NCBI GenBank assembly: GCA_001829505.1 | Contig: MIBK01000023.1 | Span: 1 to 12,002 of the forward strand | Direction of reading: 5' to 3' | Length of the DNA: 12,002 nt | Source: Spirochaetes bacterium RBG_16_67_19 | GTDB lineage: Bacteria; Spirochaetota; Spirochaetia; SZUA-6; DRHE01 | Shown: positions 5,893 through 12,002 of the stretch, one piece after another | Position numbering within the stretch: position 1 is the stretch's first letter | Layout: each line of letters opens with the position of its first letter | The notes under the pieces: generated by a model | What the model was told of the DNA's origin: nothing | Databases searched by the model: none | Seen by the model: the letters and a program-made list of their open reading frames with translations, nothing else | Program-made: the position numbers and the translations under genes

Positions 5893-6810
5893 ATGGCCAA
5901 GAGTTTTCTAATTAAAAGAAAATACCTGTTTCCCCTCATGGTACTCGGTCCCTTGCTGGTTTGGTACGTCCTGTTTATGTATTACCCCACCGTCTACTCC
6001 ATCTGGGCCTCGCTGCACCTGTGGGTGGCCGACAACCCGGCCAAGAGCACGTTCGTCGGCCTGAAAAACTACCTGGACATGTTCACGATCGACCCGCGCT
6101 TCAAGAAGTCCCTGGCCAACACGTTCATCTACGTGCTCACCAAGACGGCGCTGGTGATCCCGATAGGGCTCGTCATCGCCTTGCTGTTCGAACGCCTGCG
6201 GCGCGGGACCAAGGTGTATATCCTCGCCGTGTTCCTGCCCGCCCTCTGCTCGGCCACGGCGGTCGGCATCCTGTTCACCTACCTGTTCCAGCCCAGCTTC
6301 GGCCTGTTCAACGCGGTCCTGAAGACCATCGGCCTGCCGACCCAGCCGTTTCTCACTGACGCCAAACAGGCCATCTTCTGCGTCATCGCCACGGACGCCT
6401 GGCAGTACATGGGTTTCACCACGCTGATCTTTTTCACCGGCCTGATGAACATTCCCTACCACTTCGTCGAGGCGGCGCGGGTGGACGGAGCGAGAGCCTG
6501 GCGGACCTTCTTCTCGATCAAGCTGCCCATCATGGGGCACACCCTGGCCTTCCTAGTGGTGTACACGGTCATCAATGCCTTCCAGTTCTTCGACTTCGTG
6601 TTCGTCATGACCCAGTCCGGCGGGGGCACCGGGGGGGCGTCGGGCGGGCCGGGCTACTCCAGTTCCGTGCTGAGCCTGATGGTATACAACGAGGGGATGC
6701 TGCGGCCCAACGTGGACAAGGCCACGGCGGTGGCCACGATCATCCTTGCGATCGTGCTGATCCTGACCATCGTCCAATACCGGATCCTGCGCCCGAAATG
6801 GGAGTACTGA
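5893..6810 (+). CDS. Sugar ABC transporter permease, MalF type
   Basis: The protein is 305 aa, an inner-membrane subunit that forms the transport channel with the next gene product. It has a short basic N-terminus and about six hydrophobic helices, the first near 11-31. The coupling-helix EAA motif is EAARVDGARAW, starting at Glu193 with Gly199, and ends in KLP at 210-212; this binds the ATPase. Between helices, where related permeases usually read MTGGGPG, this protein reads MTQSGGGTGGASGGPGYSSS, an enlarged Gly-rich loop around 239-258. The start is ATG 5893 with only a loose GAAGG/AGAGA site; an ATG at 5885 hits a stop soon after and is not the start. The gene follows the binding protein across a hairpin. 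No ATPase gene is visible nearby, so it may use one encoded elsewhere. Confidence 0.9.
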   Translation: MAKSFLIKRKYLFPLMVLGPLLVWYVLFMYYPTVYSIWASLHLWVADNPAKSTFVGLKNYLDMFTIDPRFKKSLANTFIYVLTKTALVIPIGLVIALLFERLRRGTKVYILAVFLPALCSATAVGILFTYLFQPSFGLFNAVLKTIGLPTQPFLTDAKQAIFCVIATDAWQYMGFTTLIFFTGLMNIPYHFVEAARVDGARAWRTFFSIKLPIMGHTLAFLVVYTVINAFQFFDFVFVMTQSGGGTGGASGGPGYSSSVLSLMVYNEGMLRPNVDKATAVATIILAIVLILTIVQYRILRPKWEY

Positions 6811-6834
6811 CACTGAAACCCGGGAGGTATGGAG

Positions 6835-7671
6835 ATGTCGCGACGGCGTAATCTGGAAGCGGCCGGGCAGGCGGTGACGCACCTGGTACTGGTGGCGATC
6901 TGCCTGTTGTTCGTCCTGCCGTTCGCCTGGATGATCCTGTCCTCGTTCAAGCCCGCGCTGGAGATCATCAAGATCCCGCAGACCCTGCTGCCCAGGAAGT
7001 GGACGCTGATCAACTTCTCGACGATCTTCCAGCGGCTGCAGTTCTGGCGCTTTTTCCTGAACAGCTTGATCGTCTGCGTTTCCGTCACCCTGATCGCCAT
7101 CCTCTCCAGCAGCCTGGCCGGGTTCGTGTTCACCAAGTTCAAGTTCGCGGGCAAGGAGGTGATCTTCATCGTCTTCCTGTCCGGCCTGATGATCCCCTTC
7201 TCGATCATCGTCATCCCGCTGTACCTGTTCATCTCCAAGATCGGGCTGGAGAACACCTACCTGGGCCTGATCCTGCCGCTGTGCGTGAGTCCCTTCGGCA
7301 TCTTTCTGATGCGGCAGTTCATGGAGGGGATCCCGATGGACATGATCGAGGCGGCGCGCATCGACGGCGCCTCCAACCTGTGGATCTTCACCCGGGTCAT
7401 GGCGCCCCTGTCCACGGCAGGGATGGGCGGGGTGGGGGTCTTCACGTTCCTGTGGACCTGGAACCAGTTGTGGTGGCCGCTGGTGATCATCTCCAAGGCC
7501 AGGATGCGTCCGCTGTCCCTGGCCGTGGCGGCGCTGACCTTCCAGCACGCCAAACGCTACGACATGATCGTGACCGGGGCGACCCTGGCTGTCATCCCGG
7601 TCCTGCTGGTGTTCATTTTCGCCCAGCGCAGCCTGATCAAGGGCATGACCCTGACGGGCATGAAGGTTTGA
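6835..7671 (+). CDS. Sugar ABC transporter permease, MalG type
   Basis: The protein is 278 aa and pairs with the preceding permease. It has six hydrophobic segments (first near 15-37). The EAA motif EAARIDGASNLW starts at Glu172 with Gly178, and MAP follows at 189-191. The C-terminus QRSLIKGMTLTGMKV is typical of MalG-type permeases, where a QRxxxxGxxxGxxK-like tail is common. The start chosen is ATG 6835: GGGAGG (6822-6827) is 7 nt upstream. The ATG at 6829 is only 1 nt from that site and is unlikely. The gap to the previous stop is 24 nt and the propeller gene begins 25 nt after its stop, so all are one transcription unit. The transporter lacks a visible nucleotide-binding subunit in this window. 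Confidence 0.9.
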   Translation: MSRRRNLEAAGQAVTHLVLVAICLLFVLPFAWMILSSFKPALEIIKIPQTLLPRKWTLINFSTIFQRLQFWRFFLNSLIVCVSVTLIAILSSSLAGFVFTKFKFAGKEVIFIVFLSGLMIPFSIIVIPLYLFISKIGLENTYLGLILPLCVSPFGIFLMRQFMEGIPMDMIEAARIDGASNLWIFTRVMAPLSTAGMGGVGVFTFLWTWNQLWWPLVIISKARMRPLSLAVAALTFQHAKRYDMIVTGATLAVIPVLLVFIFAQRSLIKGMTLTGMKV

Positions 7672-7696
7672 GGTCGTGAAGAGGAGGAGAAGAGCG

Positions 7697-8446
7697 ATGA
7701 AGCCGAAAGCGAGCTGGTTGGCGATCGTATCAGTGTTCATCCTGACCGGCCTGAGGCCGGCGGTCCTGGCGGCGCAGAAGGCCGAGGTGGCGGCTACGAT
7801 CGTGAACCCCGAGCTCAAGATGAACGGGGTGGCCTGGGACGGGCAGAGCGTGTGGGTGACCATCTACCAGAGCAGCCCGCTGGAGTGGCGGATCGCCCGG
7901 CTGGCCGCCGACGGGTCCGTCGAGTTTTCCTTCCCTGTTCCCGTAAGGAGCCTGGACGACATCCACAACTTCGGGATGTCCAACATCACCTGCGACGGGG
8001 AGACGATCTGGGCCAACCACTGGAACGAGGGGGTCGTGTACAACTTCGCCAAGGACGGCACGATCATAAAGAAATTCGGCGTCCCTTCCGTGAGCCAGCT
8101 GATCCCGGTCGGGATCGCTTTCGACGGGGAGCATCTGCGGGTGCTGCACTGGAGCGATAAGAACCTGTACCAGCTGGACCGGGACGGCAACGAGCTCGGC
8201 AAGCTGCCGCTGCGCAAACTGGCCCCGCCCCCGGACATGGGCCTGGCCTGGGACGGCACGTATTTCTGGGTCGGCAGCAAGGGAGCCAACCGCATCACCC
8301 GGGTTACCCCGGAGGGCGAGGTCAAGGGCTTCATCAAGGGGCCCAAGCCGGGCGGCGGCATCCGCGACCTGGCCTGGGACGGCGAGCACCTGCTGGTGGT
8401 GTACAGCCAGGACAGCACGATCTACAAGCTGAGAATCTCAGAGTAG
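7697..8446 (+). CDS. Secreted beta-propeller-like protein of unknown role
   Basis: The protein is 249 aa with a signal peptide (about 1-26, ending VLAA). The rest is made of five repeats carrying a DG turn before a strand: Asp48-Gly49, Asp100-Gly101, Asp143-Gly144, Asp186-Gly187 and Asp228-Gly229. They are spaced 52, 43, 43 and 42 residues apart, mostly as AWDG or AFDG followed by a strand such as SVWV or YFWV. Each is followed about 20-30 residues later by a second turn such as RDGN or PEGE. This is the form of a five-bladed or six-bladed propeller of the NHL or WD-like class; no catalytic set is recognised. The start is ATG 7697 behind AGGAGG; a GTG at 7676 precedes the site and is rejected. 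Its place between permease and regulator suggests a periplasmic role in binding or processing the transported sugar. The fold is inferred from repeats only. Confidence 0.65.
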   Translation: MKPKASWLAIVSVFILTGLRPAVLAAQKAEVAATIVNPELKMNGVAWDGQSVWVTIYQSSPLEWRIARLAADGSVEFSFPVPVRSLDDIHNFGMSNITCDGETIWANHWNEGVVYNFAKDGTIIKKFGVPSVSQLIPVGIAFDGEHLRVLHWSDKNLYQLDRDGNELGKLPLRKLAPPPDMGLAWDGTYFWVGSKGANRITRVTPEGEVKGFIKGPKPGGGIRDLAWDGEHLLVVYSQDSTIYKLRISE

Positions 8447-8468
8447 CGCCGCGCACCGGAACAGGCGC

Positions 8469-9512
8469 ATGGTCAAACTGGTCGATGTAGCAAAAAAGGC
8501 CCGGGTCTCCGAAGCCACCGCCTCGCTGGCACTGAACCGCAAGCCGGGGGTAAACCCCGTAACGCGCGAGCGGGTGATCAAAGCGGCCCGGGTGCTGGGT
8601 TACTCGCCCAACACCCTGGCGCGCGGGCTGGCGACTCGCAGGACGCACAGCATCGGACTGGTGGTCACCGACATCGAGAACCCCTTCTTCGGCAGCCTCA
8701 CCCGCTACATTGATCAATTCACCCTCGAGGCCGGCTACAACCTGATCCTCTCGGTTTCCAACGACGATCTGGAATTGGAGGCGAGGATCGTCCAGGATTT
8801 CATCGGCAAGAGGGTGGATGGGGTGATCCTGGTGCCCACCCTCCTTCCCCGCCGGGACCTTTCGTATTTCGAAACCCTGAGGAAGCACCGCATCCCCTAC
8901 GTTTTTTCCACCTCCTATTACGCCGGGGTGCCATGCGCCTGCGTGATGACCGACCTGGAGGAAGGCTCCTATGCACTGACCCGCTACCTGCTGGGCCTTG
9001 GTCACCGGGACATCCTTCTGCTGGTCAGTAAAAGTCCCGAGGTGGTGCCATCCAAGCTGCGGATCCAGGGCTTCCGCCGGGCCTTCGAGGAGCGTGGCCT
9101 CGCGCTGAACCGCAAGAGGGTCGTGCAGTGCGAGCACACCGACTTCGAATGCGGTTATGCGACCACCCTGCGCATCCTGAAAAAGGGCAAGCCCGATGCG
9201 GTCATGGCGATCAACGACATCATGGCCCTGGGCGCCAAGCGGGCGATCAAGGAGCTGGGACATGCCATTCCCGAGGAAATCTCCGTAGCTGGCTATGACG
9301 ACGTGATTTTTTCCTCCATTCCAGAAATTCCCTTGACCACGGTTCGGCAGGACACCCGGCAGATCGGCAGGCTGACGGTGGAGCTGCTGTTCAGGCAGAT
9401 CCGGGGCAAAGCGGTTTCGGCCAAGGTGCACTGGGTTCGGCCGGACCTGGTCATTCGAAAATCAACCAGTGCATGTCTGGAGAGGAGTCGCCATGAAGCG
9501 ATCGGAAATTAA
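8469..9512 (+). CDS. LacI/GalR-family transcription regulator
   Basis: The protein is 347 aa, full length for the family. The N-terminal helix-turn-helix runs from VDVAKKARVSEATASLALN (5-23), with the hinge helix NTLARGLATRR (48-58). Leu54 stands where LacI inserts a leucine at a central CG step. A type-I periplasmic-binding-like effector domain follows, opening with SIGLVVTDIENPFFG and containing DAVMAINDIMALGA and the late motif SVAGYDDV. It most likely represses this operon at the twin TAAAGCGCTTTA palindromes and is itself the fifth gene of the operon, which would make it self-regulated. The start ATG 8469 has only a weak AGG site, consistent with low expression. The effector is probably a sugar or phosphorylated sugar from this pathway. 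The recognition helix has Leu20 where family members usually have Arg. Confidence 0.9.
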   Translation: MVKLVDVAKKARVSEATASLALNRKPGVNPVTRERVIKAARVLGYSPNTLARGLATRRTHSIGLVVTDIENPFFGSLTRYIDQFTLEAGYNLILSVSNDDLELEARIVQDFIGKRVDGVILVPTLLPRRDLSYFETLRKHRIPYVFSTSYYAGVPCACVMTDLEEGSYALTRYLLGLGHRDILLLVSKSPEVVPSKLRIQGFRRAFEERGLALNRKRVVQCEHTDFECGYATTLRILKKGKPDAVMAINDIMALGAKRAIKELGHAIPEEISVAGYDDVIFSSIPEIPLTTVRQDTRQIGRLTVELLFRQIRGKAVSAKVHWVRPDLVIRKSTSACLERSRHEAIGN

Positions 9513-10188
9513 CAGGCACATCAGGGAAACGATGGATTTCTGCAGGAAGATGAAATTCCTGCTGCCGCCCTTCGCCTACTGGTCCCCGCAAGACTGGGAG
9601 AAGAAGGGGCCGGAGTGCAAAGAAATCGTGGAGTGCCAGCTGGGCTGGGACATCACGGATTTCGGCCGCGACGATTTCGCCAACTACGGCTTGATCCTGT
9701 TCACCATCCGCAACGGCACCTTCGCGGAACTCAAGAAGGAAAACGGCAAAGTCTACGCCGAAAAGCTGCTGATCACCAAAGAAAAGCAGGTCACCCTCAC
9801 GCACTTCCACTTTCAAAAAATGGAGGACATCATCAACCGCGGCGGCGGGGAGCTGGTGATCCAGTTGTGGAACTCCACCCCCGACGAGCAGCTGGCCGAC
9901 ACCGACGTTACGGTGAGCATTGACGGCACCCGGGTGAACGTGAAAGCCGGCGACACCATCACCCTGAAGCCCGGGGACTCCGTGTGCCTGCCTTCCCGGT
10001 TGTACCACAAGTTCTGGGGCCGGGAGGGCAAAGGCACGGTGCTGGTGGGGGAGGTGAGCCGGGTGAACGACGACTACGTGGACAACCGCTTCTACGAGAA
10101 GGCAGGCCGGTTCCCGGCCATCGAAGAGGACGAGCCACCGCAGCACCTGCTGTACGAAGACTACAAGCGCTACTTCAAGTACGCCTGA
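9493..10188 (+). CDS. D-lyxose isomerase (cupin ketol-isomerase)
   Basis: The protein is 231 aa, the usual length. D-lyxose isomerases are cytoplasmic, metal-dependent cupins that interconvert D-lyxose and D-xylulose and often D-mannose and D-fructose. The family pattern is strong: MKRSEIN start, LPPFAYW at 24-30, LGWDITDFG at 50-58, LFTIRNG at 69-75, KMEDIINRGGGELV at 109-122, PGDSVCLPSRLYHKFW at 160-175, and VLVGEVSRVNDDYVDNRF at 183-200. The metal set is complete: His104, His106, Glu111 and His172. The start ATG 9493 follows GGAGAGGAG; an upstream GTG at 9469 is in frame but sits before that site. It overlaps the end of the lacI-type gene by 20 nt, so its ribosome site lies inside that coding region. 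Of the enzymes in view it is the best clue to the operon's substrate. Confidence 0.92.
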   Translation: MKRSEINRHIRETMDFCRKMKFLLPPFAYWSPQDWEKKGPECKEIVECQLGWDITDFGRDDFANYGLILFTIRNGTFAELKKENGKVYAEKLLITKEKQVTLTHFHFQKMEDIINRGGGELVIQLWNSTPDEQLADTDVTVSIDGTRVNVKAGDTITLKPGDSVCLPSRLYHKFWGREGKGTVLVGEVSRVNDDYVDNRFYEKAGRFPAIEEDEPPQHLLYEDYKRYFKYA

Positions 10189-10205
10189 TGCCGAGAGGAA
10201 TGAGG

Positions 10206-11306
10206 ATGAACCATAAAGAGCGGATGCGTGCTGCGATCTATGAGAAGAAGCTGCCCGACAAGCTACCTCACGGCGATGTGACCGTGGACCCCCGCATTGC
10301 CCAGGCGGTTTTCGGCGACACGATTCCCGAGGAGCACGGCAACTTTCTCGTGTACTGGATGACCGAGCCGTTCAGCGACGCGTTCTTCGAAAGGCACCGG
10401 CGGTTACGGGAATTCCTGGGCTTCGATTTCGCGCACGTCTTCCCGCGCGAACCCCTGACCAAGGTCGGGGAGACCAAGGAAGGCTACCCGATCATCCGAG
10501 ACGTCTGGGGGGGCAAGGTGGTCGCCGCGCCGCATTCCACAGAGGAGTTGGAGAGCCCGATCCCCGACATCACCCGGGCGGAAGAATATAAGTTCCCGGA
10601 AGTGAAGGATTTCTCTTTCGACAACCTGGAGCGCTGGGTCAAGGACAGCGACTTGTTCACCGTGTGCCAGCTGGACACCGGGTTTTTCAAGATCTACCTG
10701 CTCATCGGCTTCACCAATTACATGTTCAACGTTTTCGACCACCAGGCCGAGCTGAAGCTGCTCATGGAGCGCCTGGCCGACCTGCAAATCCGCATCGCCC
10801 GGGAGGCTGTCCGGCGCGGGGCAGACTGCATCTGGCTGGCCAACGACTACGCCTTCAACCAGGGACCCTTCATCGCCCCCGAGCTCCTGTGGGGGCTGGA
10901 TTTCCAGTACGAAAAGAGGATCGTGGACGCGGTGCACAAGCTGGGCGTGCCTTGCGTGCTGCACTCCTGCGGCCGGCAGACGGCGACAATCGACATGATC
11001 GTGGAGCTGGGCGTGGACGCCCTGCATGCCATGCAGCCTTCGGCCGGCAACGATATCCGCGTCTTCAAGAAGCGCTACGGGAAGAAGCTCTCCCTGATCG
11101 GCAACGTCGACATCAGCAAGCTGCTGCCTTTCGGCTCGCCGTGGGAGATCGACCAGGCGGTCAAGGGGCTGGTGGAGGACGTGGGCCGGGACGGGGGCTA
11201 CGTTCTCACCACCTGCAACGGGATCATGGAGGACGTTCCCGTGCAGAACGCGATCACTATGCACCTGGCCTGCGAAAAGTATGGCCACTATCCGATAGGA
11301 AGGTGA
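10206..11306 (+). CDS. URO-D superfamily protein, zinc methyltransferase (MtaA/CmuA)-like
   Basis: The protein is 366 aa. The superfamily includes uroporphyrinogen decarboxylase and the zinc enzymes MtaA, MtbA and CmuA, which move methyl groups from corrinoids to thiols. This is probably not a haem enzyme: it has HSCG at 253-256 and Cys337 in TTCNG, giving the His, Cys, Cys zinc set of the methyltransferase branch. LANDYAF (211-217) and LIGNVD (297-302) mark the barrel core. The start is ATG 10206, 7 nt after AGAGG; ATGs at 10188 and 10200 are too close to or before that site. The gene is 17 nt after the isomerase and 3 nt before a second URO-D-like gene. Its role in a sugar operon is unknown. 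Options are demethylation of a methylated sugar, another C1 transfer, or a decarboxylase/aldolase-like reaction. Confidence 0.8.
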   Translation: MNHKERMRAAIYEKKLPDKLPHGDVTVDPRIAQAVFGDTIPEEHGNFLVYWMTEPFSDAFFERHRRLREFLGFDFAHVFPREPLTKVGETKEGYPIIRDVWGGKVVAAPHSTEELESPIPDITRAEEYKFPEVKDFSFDNLERWVKDSDLFTVCQLDTGFFKIYLLIGFTNYMFNVFDHQAELKLLMERLADLQIRIAREAVRRGADCIWLANDYAFNQGPFIAPELLWGLDFQYEKRIVDAVHKLGVPCVLHSCGRQTATIDMIVELGVDALHAMQPSAGNDIRVFKKRYGKKLSLIGNVDISKLLPFGSPWEIDQAVKGLVEDVGRDGGYVLTTCNGIMEDVPVQNAITMHLACEKYGHYPIGR

Positions 11307-11309
11307 GGG

Positions 11310-12002
11310 ATGGAGACCATTCACATCCGTCTTCCGTACCGGGAGCTCGAGCAGCGCAGACAGCGCTGGGAGAAGGCTCTGAGCTTCCAGCGCCCAGACC
11401 GCGTCCCCGTGCTGCACTACATAGGGGCGCGCTACTGGCTGCCCTTGATCGGCTTCGGAGAGAAGTTCCACGAGTACACCGGCGATCCGCGCATCATGCT
11501 GGAATGCCAGCTGCTCGGGCAGAAGTGGATCCTCGAAAACGTCAGGTCCGATTTCCACCAAATCGTGGTTTACCCTGATTTCATGTGGGTGGAGGACGTG
11601 GACGCTTTCGGAGCCCGGACCGTGTTCCCCGAGGACGACTCCCCCTGGGTGGCGCGCCCTCACCTTCTGCAGAGCGACGAGGACCTGTCCCGGCTGCGCC
11701 GGGTGGATTGGGTGAACGGGGGACTGCACGGTAAGATGATCCGTTATTACCACGAAATGAAAAAGATCGCGGGAGACTTCCAGCTGGAGTTCGAGGACGG
11801 GCAGCGCCTGCCCGCGGTCGACTGCGTGTTCCCCGGCGGCTCGGGCATCATCGGCATCGCCGGCCTGGCGGGCGACCTGTGCAGCGTCGAGAAGTTCTCG
11901 ATGGACATGTACGACAAGCCGGAGTGGGTGAAGGAGCTGCTGGAAATCATCGTTGACAAGGCTGTCGACTGGCTCGACGCGGTGGTGGCCCTAAGCGGGG
12001 GG
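11310..12002 (+). CDS. Second URO-D-like protein, partial, runs off window
   Basis: There are 231 codons with no stop, cut by the window end. The N-terminus carries the superfamily opening RRQRWEKALSFQRPDRVPV (about 16-34), and later segments resemble the barrel of URO-D-like proteins: ECQLLGQKWIL, FPGGSGIIGIAGLAGDL, and KFSMDMYDKPEWVKELLE before the cut. The start is ATG 11310; AGGAAGG (11297-11303), lying at the end of the previous gene, is 6 nt upstream. Only 3 nt separate it from that gene's TGA, so translation is coupled. It looks clearly divergent from its neighbour and may form a heterodimer or act on a second step. The region where zinc ligands would be is beyond the window, so its catalytic class is open. 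Confidence 0.7.
   Translation, partial: METIHIRLPYRELEQRRQRWEKALSFQRPDRVPVLHYIGARYWLPLIGFGEKFHEYTGDPRIMLECQLLGQKWILENVRSDFHQIVVYPDFMWVEDVDAFGARTVFPEDDSPWVARPHLLQSDEDLSRLRRVDWVNGGLHGKMIRYYHEMKKIAGDFQLEFEDGQRLPAVDCVFPGGSGIIGIAGLAGDLCSVEKFSMDMYDKPEWVKELLEIIVDKAVDWLDAVVALSGG

Noticed and set aside
6553..7863. Long open frame of 436 codons on the minus strand
   Set aside because: It is antisense to the two permease genes, has low-complexity Asp/Gln/His/Gly-rich composition and no motif. Long antisense frames are expected in GC-rich coding DNA.
8429..8441. Palindrome CTGAGAATCTCAG near the end of the propeller gene
   Set aside because: It has a short stem with a tiny loop inside coding sequence, no U-tract, and no resemblance to the operator palindromes.
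8334..9431. Minus-strand open frame of 365 codons
   Set aside because: It is a shadow of the LacI-type regulator with no recognisable domain.
10188..10205. ATG at 10188 overlapping the isomerase stop as start of the URO-D-like gene
   Set aside because: It precedes the AGAGG site; ATG 10206 has 7-nt spacing and matches the usual MN/MxxxER family opening.
10404..11753. Minus-strand open frame of 449 codons
   Set aside because: It is antisense to the two URO-D-like genes, which have clear motifs and ribosome sites; its composition is that of a shadow frame.

Overview
The window comes from a GC-rich, Gram-negative-type bacterium. An outer membrane is suggested by a small secreted protein that ends in phenylalanine after barrel-like strands, and by a solute-binding protein with an ordinary cleavable signal peptide and no lipobox cysteine. 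Promoters of the sigma-70 type and clear Shine-Dalgarno sites are present. No RNA gene, mobile element or CRISPR array was seen. The phylum cannot be fixed from this sequence. The mix of a haem c/haem b fusion, a PlsC with a zinc ribbon, and a sugar operon with URO-D-like proteins would suit several little-studied anaerobic lineages, but that is only an impression.

Left block (1-3563, minus strand, read right to left). A divergent promoter region near 3565-3640 starts a chain of a PlsC-like acyltransferase (2856-3563), a larger acyltransferase with an added zinc ribbon and GRAM/PH-like tail (1532-2809), a membrane protein joining a monohaem cytochrome c to a four-helix haem b-like domain (465-1400), and the first 152 codons of an oligoendopeptidase F (1-458). 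The last of these carries a perfect 21-bp tandem duplication at the window edge. The first two look like membrane lipid acylation.

Middle (3643-4335, plus strand). One secreted protein has a small N-terminal domain followed by a probable outer-membrane barrel. It is transcribed divergently from the acyltransferases.

Right block (4378-12002, plus strand). A near-consensus promoter (TTGACA, 17 bp, TAAGAT) is followed at the predicted transcription start by two perfect 12-bp LacI-type palindromes. Together these also form a 14-bp hairpin with a GAAA loop. Then come a family-1 sugar-binding protein, an intercistronic hairpin, two MalF/MalG-type permeases, a secreted beta-propeller protein, a LacI-family regulator, a D-lyxose isomerase, a URO-D/MtaA-like protein with a probable zinc site, and a second URO-D-like protein that runs off the end. 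All lie on one strand with short gaps or overlaps, so they are probably one operon controlled by its own LacI protein. The reading is uptake of a sugar or sugar derivative, isomerisation at the lyxose/xylulose or mannose/fructose level, and an unexplained step by the URO-D-like pair. No transporter ATPase, sugar kinase or corrinoid protein is in the window. The most interesting unknown is why zinc-methyltransferase-like proteins and a secreted propeller belong to a pentose/hexose operon; use of a methylated sugar is one testable idea.
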